Source: Pseudonocardiales bacterium (GTDB taxonomy: Bacteria > Actinomycetota > Actinomycetes > Mycobacteriales > Jatrophihabitantaceae). Taken from it: 8,125 nucleotides of DNA. The translations under genes were made by a program, and so were the position numbers. Shown here piece by piece: positions 1-5,729 of this stretch. The number at the start of each line of letters is the position of its first letter. The first letter of the stretch is position 1. The notes under the pieces are model-generated. The model ran no database searches. It was not told where the DNA came from and saw only the letters and a program-made list of their open reading frames with translations. The stretch covers positions 1 to 8,125 of the forward strand of contig JAVEEO010000398.1 of assembly GCA_030840415.1 (NCBI GenBank). Direction: 5' to 3'.

Positions 1-758
1 TCGCCGGCCTGGACGAGCTGGTCCGGCTCGGCTCGCTGCCCGAACCGGCCGCCCGGTTCCTCGAGGCGTCGGTTGCCGCCGGGTTGAACGTGCTGGTCTC
101 CGGCGGCACCCAGGCCGGCAAGACCACGATGCTCAACGCCTTGTGCGCGGCGATCCCGGCGACCGAGCGGGTGATCACCGCCGAGGAGGTCTTCGAACTG
201 CAGATCCCGTTGCCTGACGTGGTGTCGATGCAGACCCGGCAGCCGAACCTGGAAGGAACCGGTGAGATCAGCCTGCGCCGGCTGGTCAAGGAAGCGTTGC
301 GGATGCGGCCGAACCGGATCGTGGTCGGCGAGGTCCGGCAGGAGGAATGCCTGGACCTGCTGATCGCGCTGAACTCGGGCTTGCCCGGGATGTGCACGCT
401 GCACGCTAACTCCGCCCGGGAGGCGCTGGTGAAAATGTGCACGCTGCCGCTGCTGGCCGGCGAGAACGTCAGCGCGGCATTCGTGGTCCCCACCGTGGCG
501 GCATCGGTCGACCTGGTGGTGCACCTGGGCTCCGATCATCGTGGCCACCGCCGCGTTCGTGAGATCGTCGCCGTCACCGGCCGGGCCGAGGGCGAGGTAA
601 TCGAGACCTCCGAGATCTTCGGATTTCGGCAGGGCCAGCTTCGCCGCAGCGATGGCTACCCGCCGCATCGCGAGCGCTACGAGCAGGTCGGCCACGACCT
701 AGGCGAGCTGCTCGGCCGGAACGCCGCGGGTACCCAGCTGCTCGGGCCGGGTGGTTGA
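1..758 (+). CDS. tadA: Tad pilus secretion ATPase CpaF/TadA, 5'-truncated
   Basis: This is the C-terminal part of the hexameric ATPase that powers pilin export or pilus assembly from the cytoplasmic face of the membrane. The reading frame is open from base 3, so the true start lies upstream of the window; the TTG at base 84 is internal. The visible part has a Walker A loop GGTQAGKTT (bases 102-128), an acidic box near AEEVFELQIP, the Q-T-R-x-P-N-x-E-G-x-G segment, a Walker B region RIVVGEVRQEE and the GMCTLHANS histidine motif. All are diagnostic of the CpaF/TadA branch of type II/IV secretion ATPases. The Q in the Walker A and EVRQEE instead of the common EVRGxE are small variations. The stop overlaps the GTG start of tadB by 8 bases, suggesting translational coupling. 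Family assignment is secure; only the N-terminal region is missing. Confidence 0.95.
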   Translation, partial: AGLDELVRLGSLPEPAARFLEASVAAGLNVLVSGGTQAGKTTMLNALCAAIPATERVITAEEVFELQIPLPDVVSMQTRQPNLEGTGEISLRRLVKEALRMRPNRIVVGEVRQEECLDLLIALNSGLPGMCTLHANSAREALVKMCTLPLLAGENVSAAFVVPTVAASVDLVVHLGSDHRGHRRVREIVAVTGRAEGEVIETSEIFGFRQGQLRRSDGYPPHRERYEQVGHDLGELLGRNAAGTQLLGPGG

Positions 759-1617
759 GGTGGGTGCCTTCGTAGGGCTGATCGCGGGCATCGGCCTGTT
801 GCTGATCTGGCGCAGTGGCCCGCGCGCCCGCCAGCGCCAGGCAGCCGGTCCTGGTTGGGGAACGCGCCGCAACGACCTGATCCGGCAGGCCGGGATCTCC
901 TCGGTCAGCTCGGTGCAGCTGCTCGGGCTCCAGGTCTTCGCGGCGGTGCTGGCAGGGTTGGTGGTGCAGCTCGTCACCGCCACGGTGGCCGTCGCCGCCT
1001 GCTTCGCGGTGTTCGCCTTCGTCGGGCCGCTGGCCGTCGTCCGCCGGCTGCGGCAGCGCCGCCAGGTCGCGCTGCGCGAGCTGTGGCCCGAGGCGATCGA
1101 CAACCTGGCCTCTGCCGTCCGGGCCGGAATGTCCCTACCCGAAGGGGTGTCCGGCCTCGGAGTTCGCGGCCCGGAGCCGTTGCGTCCGGCGTTCGTTCGG
1201 TTCGGGGTCTCCTACCGGGCCAGCGGCCGGTTCGCCGAGTGCCTGAGCGCGTTGAAATCCGACCTGGCCGATCCGGTCGGCGACCGGGTCTGCGAGACGT
1301 TGCGGGTCGCACGCGAGGTCGGGGGCAGCGATCTCGGCACGGTGCTGCGCACCCTGTCCGAGTTGCTCCGGGTCGATGCCCGCACCCGGGCCGAACTGGA
1401 AACGCGCCAGGGTTGGACGGTCAGCGCGGCGAGGCTGGCGGTCGCCGCGCCGTGGATCGTGCTGCTGTTGCTGGGCAGTCAGTCCTCGACGCTGCGAACC
1501 TTCGACTCCTCCGGCGGCGTGCTGCTGCTGGGCATCGGTGCGGCGGTGTGCCTGGTCGCCTACCGGATCATGATGCGGATCGGACGGCTGCCCGAGGAAC
1601 CCCGGGTGCTGCGATGA
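751..1617 (+). CDS. tadB: Tad pilus inner-membrane platform protein TadB
   Basis: TadB is one of the two polytopic membrane proteins (T2SSF/GspF fold) that form the platform on which the TadA ATPase acts. The 288-residue product has an N-terminal membrane segment (about 6-21), a hydrophobic pair at about 56-98, a cytoplasmic T2SSF domain (about 110-220) and two C-terminal segments (about 226-242 and 257-275). The domain contains the typical LWPEAIDNLASAVRAGMSLPEG helix and the conserved REVGGSDLGTVLRTLSELLR helix. The GTG at 751 overlaps the tadA stop; a second in-frame GTG at 760 is an equally possible start, and neither has a clear Shine-Dalgarno sequence. The TGA stop sits in an ATGA at the first unit of a 17-bp tandem repeat that leads to tadC. 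Confidence 0.92.
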   Translation: MVEVGAFVGLIAGIGLLLIWRSGPRARQRQAAGPGWGTRRNDLIRQAGISSVSSVQLLGLQVFAAVLAGLVVQLVTATVAVAACFAVFAFVGPLAVVRRLRQRRQVALRELWPEAIDNLASAVRAGMSLPEGVSGLGVRGPEPLRPAFVRFGVSYRASGRFAECLSALKSDLADPVGDRVCETLRVAREVGGSDLGTVLRTLSELLRVDARTRAELETRQGWTVSAARLAVAAPWIVLLLLGSQSSTLRTFDSSGGVLLLGIGAAVCLVAYRIMMRIGRLPEEPRVLR

Positions 1618-1634
1618 ACCGGATGCCGCGATGA
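1614..1634 (+). CDS. Six-codon mini-ORF MNRMPR bridging tadB and tadC
   Basis: The ATG overlaps the tadB stop in ATGA, and the ORF ends at a TGA that itself overlaps the next ATG (1631). There is no Shine-Dalgarno sequence of its own, so translation would depend on ribosomes terminating tadB. It arises from the 17-bp repeat and has no expected peptide function. If used, its role would be to hand ribosomes toward tadC. Translation is inferred, not shown. Confidence 0.35.
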   Translation: MNRMPR

Positions 1635-1651
1635 GCCGGGTGCCGCGATGA
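1631..1651 (+). CDS. Six-codon mini-ORF MSRVPR bridging to tadC
   Basis: This is the second link in the stop/start chain. Its ATG overlaps the stop of the preceding mini-ORF and its TGA (1649-1651) overlaps the tadC ATG at 1648. No Shine-Dalgarno sequence is present. Together the two links move a terminating ribosome 34 bases from the tadB stop to the tadC start in two reinitiation steps. Translation is inferred. Confidence 0.35.
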   Translation: MSRVPR

Positions 1652-2592
1652 CGAACTGGTGGCTGGGCGCGGCCCTGGGCCTGCTGGCCGCGCTGGGTGC
1701 GCTGCTGGCGATCAGGGCGACCCCGCCGATGCGACCGATCCGGCTCAGCGACCGGATCGCGCCCTACCTCGCCGACGCCCCGGCCCCGTCCCGGTTGCTC
1801 GCCCGACCAACAGGGCCGGCGCCGCCGCTGGAGTTGGTGCGGCAGTTGCTCGGCCCGGCAGCGTCGGACCTGGTCCGCTGGCTGGACCGGATGGTCGGCG
1901 GCTCGGCGTCGGTGCGACGCAGGCTAGGTGGCCTGGGCCTGGCCCCCGACGTCGACGACTTCCGGATGGAACAGGTGGTCTGGGGCGGCCTCGGGATGAT
2001 CGGCGGCGCCCTCGGCCTGACTGGTCTGACCTACCTGCGCGGCGGGTTCGATCCGGTGCTCATCGCCGGCGCGGCACTGATCGGAGCCGCCGGTGGGGTG
2101 TTGGCCCGGGACTGGTGGCTCACCCAGCAGGTGCAGCGGCGCGAGCGCGCGATGCTGGCCGAGTTTCCGGTGATCGCGGACCTCCTCGCCCTCGCGGTGC
2201 TGGCGGGGGAAGCGCCGATCGATGCCATGCAGCGGGTCTGCCGGCTGACCCGCGGCGAGCTGACTCGGGACCTGCAGACGGCGCTGGACGAGGCCAAGGC
2301 CGGCAAGCCGATCACCAAGGCGCTGGGCGAACTGGCGGAGCGGACCACCCTGGAGCCGTTCAGCCGCTTCCTGCAGGGCCTGCTGGTCGCCATCGAACGG
2401 GGCACCCCGCTTGCCGATGTGCTGCGTGCCCAGGCCACCGACGTCCGGGAGCACTCCAAGCGGGCCCTGCTCGAGGCCGGCGGCCGCAAGGAACTGCAGA
2501 TGATGGTGCCGGTGGTGTTCCTGATCCTGCCGGTGACAGTGCTGTTCGCGCTCTACCCGGGACTGCTGACACTCATGTCGCTGTCCAGCTGA
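1648..2592 (+). CDS. tadC: Tad pilus inner-membrane platform protein TadC
   Basis: This is the second T2SSF-fold platform protein, the expected partner of TadB. The 314-residue product has an N-terminal membrane helix (about 4-22), a basic and proline-rich cytoplasmic stretch, a hydrophobic pair (about 110-130 and 136-153), the T2SSF domain (about 165-280) and a C-terminal helix (about 286-312). The domain shows EFPVIADLLALAVLAGE and RGTPLADVLRAQATDVRE. The end reads GRKELQMMVPVVFLILPVTV and then LFALYPGL, a signature I associate with actinobacterial TadC. The ATG lies in the third copy of the 17-bp repeat and has no Shine-Dalgarno sequence, so its translation probably depends on coupling from tadB. 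It ends 48 bp before the pilin gene, the largest gap in the operon. Confidence 0.92.
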   Translation: MTNWWLGAALGLLAALGALLAIRATPPMRPIRLSDRIAPYLADAPAPSRLLARPTGPAPPLELVRQLLGPAASDLVRWLDRMVGGSASVRRRLGGLGLAPDVDDFRMEQVVWGGLGMIGGALGLTGLTYLRGGFDPVLIAGAALIGAAGGVLARDWWLTQQVQRRERAMLAEFPVIADLLALAVLAGEAPIDAMQRVCRLTRGELTRDLQTALDEAKAGKPITKALGELAERTTLEPFSRFLQGLLVAIERGTPLADVLRAQATDVREHSKRALLEAGGRKELQMMVPVVFLILPVTVLFALYPGLLTLMSLSS

Positions 2593-2603
2593 CACATCGA
2601 TCC

Positions 2604-2621
2604 GGAGCGCGTTCGCGTTCC
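2604..2621 (+). promoter_or_regulatory. Stem-loop just upstream of the pilin ribosome binding site
   Basis: GGAGCGC (2604-2610) pairs with GCGTTCC (2615-2621) to give seven base pairs, including one G-U, around a GTTC loop. It starts 11 bases after the tadC stop and ends 4 bases before the pilin Shine-Dalgarno sequence. No T-run follows, so it is not a classical terminator. Such a hairpin could protect a processed 5' end of a pilin-proximal mRNA or modulate read-through; this role is inference. Confidence 0.45.
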
Positions 2622-2625
2622 ACCG

Positions 2626-2633
2626 AAAGGGGA
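2626..2633 (+). promoter_or_regulatory. Ribosome binding site of the pilin gene
   Basis: AAAGGGGA lies 7 bases before the ATG at 2641. It is one of the clearest Shine-Dalgarno sequences in the pilus operon, in contrast to the overlapping starts of tadB, tadC and tadG. It fits independent, stronger translation of the major subunit, and it fixes the start of the pilin gene. Confidence 0.7.
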
Positions 2634-2640
2634 TTTAAGT

Positions 2641-2865
2641 ATGGTTCAGGCTCAGTTGCTGGCCGCCTGGTTCGGCACCGGCTATCTGCGTGCGCAGCGG
2701 CGGGTCCGGGGCATCGACCACACGCGCGGGGACGTACCGGGTTGGGTGATGGTGACGGTGATGTCCGCTGGCCTGGTGGTGGTCATCTTCGGAGTGTTCA
2801 AGGCCAAGATCACCGATGCCATCGGCAATGCGATCGACTCGGTGACCGGTGAGGCCGGCAACTGA
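2641..2865 (+). CDS. Flp-like small pilin of the Tad locus
   Basis: A 74-residue protein sits in the position normally held by the Flp major pilin. It has a long basic, polar leader (residues 1-34, rich in Arg), a single hydrophobic helix (about 35-53, WVMVTVMSAGLVVVIFGVF) and a short amphipathic tail with KAKITDAIGNAIDSVTG. The motif D-V-P-G-W-V-x-V-T-x-M-x-A-G-L resembles small proteins I recall from actinobacterial Tad clusters. A prepilin peptidase could cut after Gly30 or Gly34, but neither choice places the usual Glu at position +5 of the mature pilin. The strong Shine-Dalgarno sequence supports abundant expression. The pilin role rests mainly on size, architecture and neighbours; an alternative is a small membrane accessory protein of the pilus. 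Confidence 0.75.
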   Translation: MVQAQLLAAWFGTGYLRAQRRVRGIDHTRGDVPGWVMVTVMSAGLVVVIFGVFKAKITDAIGNAIDSVTGEAGN

Positions 2866-2869
2866 GCCG

Positions 2870-3280
2870 GTGTCCATCCGTGCGCATCCGCTGGCGGAGG
2901 ATCGAGGGTCGGCAGTCGTCGACTTCTGCCTGATGTCGGTACTGCTGGTGATGTTGCTGTTCGCGGTGCTGCAGGTGGCCGCGCTGTTCTACGTCCGGTC
3001 GGTGGCCGCATCGGCCGCGGCGGATGGCGCACGCTACGCCGCGAACGCCGGTGTCTCGCCGCAGGCGGGCGCGGCCCGGGCGACGGCCTTGCTGGGGCAG
3101 GCACTGGGGCCGGCGATGGCTCAGCGGTTGCCGTGCGAAGGTGGTCTGGTTGCCGAGGCTGACAGCGGATTGGTGACCGCCGAGGTGCGCTGCCGGGGAA
3201 CGATCGCCTCGGTGCTGCTGCCCATCGGTGCGCTGGTGCGCGTCGAGGTCAGCGGCCAGTCGCTGAAGGACGACCGGTGA
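2870..3280 (+). CDS. tadE: TadE-like pseudopilin (first copy)
   Basis: TadE-family proteins are minor pseudopilins, cleaved by the prepilin peptidase and involved in Tad pilus assembly. The 136-residue product has a short polar leader, then DRG|SAVVDF (Gly13, acidic Asp at mature +5 where Glu is usual), a hydrophobic helix (about 19-42) and an Ala-rich amphipathic helix (SVAASAAADGARYAA) typical of TadE. A small outer domain has two cysteines (89 and 108) that could form a disulfide. The start is uncertain: GTG 2870 lies 4 bases after the pilin stop, while GTG 2849 would overlap the pilin by 17 bases with a leader seven residues longer. Neither has a strong Shine-Dalgarno sequence. The stop overlaps the next gene in GTGA. 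Confidence 0.85.
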   Translation: MSIRAHPLAEDRGSAVVDFCLMSVLLVMLLFAVLQVAALFYVRSVAASAAADGARYAANAGVSPQAGAARATALLGQALGPAMAQRLPCEGGLVAEADSGLVTAEVRCRGTIASVLLPIGALVRVEVSGQSLKDDR

Positions 3281-3762
3281 GAATCACTTTGCACAGCCGG
3301 CGTATTTTGCCTCAGCGCTCCGACGAGCAGGGCAGCGCGATCATCGAGTTCGTCTTCGTGGCCCTGCTGGTGCTGGTCCCGCTGGTCTACCTGATCGTCG
3401 CGGTCGCGGTGGTGCAGCGTGGCCGGTTGGCCACCACCAACGCCGCCCGCGATGTCGGCCGGGCGATCGCGACCTCGGCCACCGCCACCCAGGCCGAGGT
3501 CCGGGCGCAGGCAGCGTTGCGGGCCGCCCTGCACGGGCAGGGATTCACGCCTGCGGAGGTGGAGGTGCGCTATGTAGCGGCCGGTGCGGACTGCGGCGGC
3601 CCGGCGACGGCGCCATCGCTTGCGCCCGCGTCGGTTTTCGCCGTCTGCGTGATCAGGCATCAGCCGTTGCCGGCGGTGCCCTCCGTGCTGGCCGGCCGTG
3701 GGGTCACCATCATCGGCCGCTACCTGGTGCACGTCGACGACTTCCGGATCATCGCCCGATGA
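3277..3762 (+). CDS. TadE-like pseudopilin (second copy)
   Basis: A 161-residue minor pseudopilin with a basic leader and a canonical processing site DEQG|SAIIEF (Gly19, Glu at mature +5), followed by a hydrophobic helix (about 25-46) and an Ala-rich amphipathic segment (TTNAARDVGRAIATSATATQ). The outer domain (about 85-161) has two cysteines (106 and 124). The GTG start overlaps the previous stop in GTGA, and GAAGGA at 3265-3270 gives a good Shine-Dalgarno sequence 6 bases upstream. Of the pilin-like proteins here it is the only one with a textbook Glu+5, so it is the most canonical prepilin-peptidase substrate. Its stop overlaps the first of three repeated ATGs of the next gene. Whether it is better called TadE or TadF cannot be settled by eye. 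Confidence 0.87.
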   Translation: MRITLHSRRILPQRSDEQGSAIIEFVFVALLVLVPLVYLIVAVAVVQRGRLATTNAARDVGRAIATSATATQAEVRAQAALRAALHGQGFTPAEVEVRYVAAGADCGGPATAPSLAPASVFAVCVIRHQPLPAVPSVLAGRGVTIIGRYLVHVDDFRIIAR

Positions 3763-3802
3763 GCCGACCCCAACCGATGAGCCGACCCCAACCGATGAGC
3801 CG
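3759..3802 (+). repeat. 18-bp tandem repeat covering the tadE2 stop and tadG start
   Basis: ATGAGCCGACCCCAACCG occurs at 3759-3776 and again, identically, at 3777-3794. A third partial copy (ATGAGCCG) is at 3795-3802. The first ATGA contains the upstream stop. Since 18 is divisible by three, the copies stay in frame and encode MSRPQP twice and then MSR, giving three possible ATG starts for the TadG-like protein. No Shine-Dalgarno sequence precedes any of them. Confidence 0.92.
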
Positions 3803-4229
3803 GGCCGGCCTGCTGTCCGATGACCGGGGCTCCACCATCCCACTGATCCTCGGCTTCTTCCTGATCGGCCTGTTGATGGTGGCCGGTGCGGTGCTGGCCA
3901 GCGACGCGTTCACCCATCAGCGTGACCTGCAAAGCGTCTGCGACGGGGCGGCGATAGCTGGGGCGAACGCGATCGACGGCCCGGCCGCCCGTACCCGCAA
4001 GCTGACCGCTGCCCTGCCGCTGGCCGCGGTGCAGGCAGCCGTGCAGGACTACCTCGCGGAGGACGCTGCCCGCAGCGAGGTCAGCGTGCAGGCGGCGGTC
4101 GCCCCCGACGGCAGCACCGTCCTCACCGACTGCCGAACCTCCAACCAGCTCGCCTTCGCCCGTCTGACCGGACGCCCGGACGGCATCGAGCAGCGCGCCC
4201 GGTCCCAGGCCCAAGGCGTCGTGCAGTAG
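3759..4229 (+). CDS. TadG-like pilus assembly protein
   Basis: A 156-residue (or 150 or 144, depending on the start) membrane-anchored protein that closes the pilus operon. After the repeated MSRPQP leader comes DDRG|STIPLILGFFLIGLLMVAG, a single hydrophobic helix (about 27-48). Then follows SDAFTHQRDLQSVCDGAAIAGANAI, the Ala-rich helix characteristic of the TadG N-terminal domain family. The position after the Gly has Leu, not Glu, at +5, so processing like a pilin is doubtful. Cysteines 61 and 125 could pair outside the membrane. It is much shorter than proteobacterial TadG, which carries a von Willebrand A domain; such short forms are what I expect in actinobacteria. ATG 3759 is chosen because it overlaps the upstream stop, allowing coupling; 3777 and 3795 are equally in frame. 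Confidence 0.85.
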   Translation: MSRPQPMSRPQPMSRAGLLSDDRGSTIPLILGFFLIGLLMVAGAVLASDAFTHQRDLQSVCDGAAIAGANAIDGPAARTRKLTAALPLAAVQAAVQDYLAEDAARSEVSVQAAVAPDGSTVLTDCRTSNQLAFARLTGRPDGIEQRARSQAQGVVQ

Positions 4230-4259
4230 TTCCCTACCGGCTCGGCTATAACGGCTCAG

Positions 4260-5012
4260 CTAGACCGGAAGGCCCTGGTTGTTCGTGGCCAATGACTGGG
4301 TGTTGAACTTGACCTGCCAGATCGTCACCGCACCGCCGGCGAGCTGGATGATCACAGCGCCGTCCTGCCAGATGCCGTCCTCGGCCTGGTGCGGCCCGAC
4401 CGGGTCGCCCTGGTTCAGGTGCACGTTGTGGACGCCCAGGCCGGTCGTGTAGGGCTCGCCCAGGATGTAGATCCGCGCCGCCTGCGACAGCCGCTGTTCG
4501 AGCACGTCGAGGGCATTGTCGCCATCGCTGGGCACCCAGGGAAATGACCGCCACCGCAGCGAGAACCGCCACCGCAGCCGGAGTCGCTGCCCCAGTTGTC
4601 GCAGCAACGCGATCACCTTGTCCACCGCGGTAGGCGCCCATCGCTGGGCGTCCAGCGGCGGCTTGCGGCGTGCCACCAGCCACTGGCGCAGCCGGGTGAC
4701 CACCCAGCCGTCCCGCAGGATCGGACTGCGGACGTAGTCCAGCGCGCCGGACGTCGAGGTTGCGGCCAGCGGGGTGAACCCGTCGCCCAGCCCCGCCAGG
4801 ATAGGAATGCTGGCCGTGGTCAGGTCGGTGACCAGGCGGTAGCTGACGCCGATACCGCTCGGGGTGTCGACATCGAGGGCGGCCTCGTACTGGCCCGCCG
4901 GGGTGTTGATGCGCAGCTTGCCGTGATACCAGTGCCCGAAGGCGCTCGGGTCCTCCCGGGTGAACGAGGCGAACGTGCCGATGGCAACGCCATAGCCGTG
5001 ATCGAGTGCCAT
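4260..5012 (-). CDS. DUF2278 (YukJ-like) family protein
   Basis: The 250-residue product belongs to DUF2278, a family of unknown function that includes Bacillus YukJ. The N-terminal part (HGYGVAIGTFASF, then GHWYHGKLRINTPAGQYEAALDV) and the C-terminal part (IYILGEPY, GLGVHNVHLNQGDP, DGIWQDGAVIIQ and a closing QVKFNTQS segment) match the two conserved blocks I know. Conserved His195, His198, Asn200, Gln201, Trp215, Gln216 and Asp217 suggest a binding or active site; this is inference. Between the blocks lies a basic, low-complexity insert (about 110-160) with the repeat LRWRFS/LRWRSF. The ATG at 5012 is preceded by GGAAGG 7 bases upstream. The frame stays open far upstream, but that part overlaps the divergent reductase gene and is not credible. 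It is convergent with the pilus operon, with 30 bp between the stops. Confidence 0.82.
   Translation of the reverse strand: MALDHGYGVAIGTFASFTREDPSAFGHWYHGKLRINTPAGQYEAALDVDTPSGIGVSYRLVTDLTTASIPILAGLGDGFTPLAATSTSGALDYVRSPILRDGWVVTRLRQWLVARRKPPLDAQRWAPTAVDKVIALLRQLGQRLRLRWRFSLRWRSFPWVPSDGDNALDVLEQRLSQAARIYILGEPYTTGLGVHNVHLNQGDPVGPHQAEDGIWQDGAVIIQLAGGAVTIWQVKFNTQSLATNNQGLPV
4547..4578. repeat. Short 18-bp-period repeat inside the DUF2278 gene
   Basis: ACCGCCACCGCAGC occurs at 4547-4560 and again at 4565-4578, a period of 18 bases. On the minus strand it encodes LRWR twice (residues 146-149 and 152-155) in the basic insert of the DUF2278 protein. It keeps the frame and looks like a recent in-frame duplication. 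Confidence 0.7.
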
Positions 5013-5141
5013 GCCCCAGCCTTCCGTCGCGATTACCGACGAGGAGGGACTTGGCCCGCCTGGCGATACCAGCGCTGCTGCCAGGGGCTGCGATTGGTCA
5101 CGGCTTCGCTGCTGAGAAGCGGCACGGGTGCGGGTCCGGAT

Positions 5142-5147
5142 TACCAT
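5142..5147 (+). promoter_or_regulatory. Candidate -10 element for a leaderless reductase mRNA
   Basis: TACCAT fits the actinobacterial -10 pattern TANNNT. Its last T is 7 bases before the G of the GTG start at 5154, the spacing expected when transcription begins at the start codon itself. No Shine-Dalgarno sequence precedes the GTG, which agrees with a leaderless mRNA. No clear -35 box is visible. Confidence 0.4.
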
Positions 5148-5153
5148 CGAGCG

Positions 5154-5729
5154 GTGCTGATCTTCTCCATGAGCGTTTCCGTGGACGGCTACATCGCTGA
5201 CCGCGACGGCGCCTTCGCGTGGCACGTGCCGAGCGACGAGCTCTTCGCGTTCCACCTCGCGCGAGTGCGCGGGCTCGGCGCCCACCTCTGCGGCCGCAGG
5301 CTGTACGAGACGATGCTGCCGTGGGAAACCGATGCGGCGCTGCGGAACACCGAGCTCGGGGCCGAGTTCGCCGACGTCTGGTCCGCACTGCCGAAGGTCG
5401 TGTTCAGTCGCACGCTCCGCAGCGTCGAGGGCAACGCCCGGCTCGCGACCTCCTCGGTGGCCGAGGAGGTCGCCACGGCGCTCGGGCCGACCGACCGGGA
5501 CGTCGAGATCGGCGGCCCCGGCCTCGCCGCGACAGCGATCGAACTGGGCCTGGTCGACGAGCTGCGGATCTTCCGCATGCCGATCGTGGTCGGTGGTGGC
5601 ACGCCGTACCTGCCGCCCGTCACCGAAAGCATTTCCCTGGACCTGGTCGAGACCAGGACATTCGACAAACACGTGATCTACGAGCGTTACCGGCGGGTCC
5701 ACGCCGCCGCTGAGCGAGAACCGTCGTAG
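5154..5729 (+). CDS. Dihydrofolate reductase / RibD C-terminal-domain family protein
   Basis: A 191-residue cytoplasmic protein with the dihydrofolate-reductase-like fold shared with the RibD C-terminal reductase domain. Such stand-alone proteins are predicted NAD(P)H-dependent oxidoreductases of unknown substrate and are common in actinobacteria. Visible motifs are the N-terminal strand and turn SMSVSVDGYIADRDG (residues 5-19), LCGRRLYETM (45-54), PKVVFSRTL (80-88), the nucleotide-binding IGGPGLAATAIELGLVDEL (119-137) and VVGGGTPYLPP (145-155). The closing LVETRTFDKHVIYERYRR is also typical, and the length is normal. GTG 5154 is chosen because homologous proteins begin just before SMSVSxDGYI and because of the leaderless -10 spacing. 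The ATG at 5169 would cut the first strand. It is divergent from the DUF2278 gene across 141 bp. It is unlikely to be the riboflavin enzyme itself, as it lacks the deaminase domain. Confidence 0.9.
   Translation: MLIFSMSVSVDGYIADRDGAFAWHVPSDELFAFHLARVRGLGAHLCGRRLYETMLPWETDAALRNTELGAEFADVWSALPKVVFSRTLRSVEGNARLATSSVAEEVATALGPTDRDVEIGGPGLAATAIELGLVDELRIFRMPIVVGGGTPYLPPVTESISLDLVETRTFDKHVIYERYRRVHAAAEREPS

Larger units (their letters stand above)
1602..1652 (+). repeat. Three tandem 17-bp repeats at the tadB/tadC junction
   Basis: Three units lie head to tail: 1602-1618 (CCGGGTGCTGCGATGAA), 1619-1635 (CCGGATGCCGCGATGAG) and 1636-1652 (CCGGGTGCCGCGATGAC). Fourteen of 17 columns are invariant. Each unit carries ATGA, at 1614, 1631 and 1648. 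The first ATGA contains the tadB stop and the third contains the tadC start. Because 17 is not a multiple of three, each ATG opens a different frame, and two mini-ORFs bridge the genes. Confidence 0.9.

Noticed and set aside
1659..2852. Long plus-strand open frame overlapping tadC and the pilin gene
   Set aside because: It is an Arg/Gly/Pro-rich frame with no family motifs, an artefact of high GC. tadC and the pilin explain the region.
1602..3802. Tandem repeats as a CRISPR array or transposon end
   Set aside because: Units are 17-18 bp, directly adjacent, and without spacers; there are no cas genes or transposase nearby.
4230..4259. Bidirectional terminator between the convergent pilus operon and the DUF2278 gene
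   Set aside because: I find only a short direct repeat (CGGCT) and no convincing stem or T-run.
5222..5231. GGCACGTGCC palindrome
   Set aside because: It lies within the reductase coding sequence at a place with no promoter; chance is the simplest explanation in GC-rich coding DNA.
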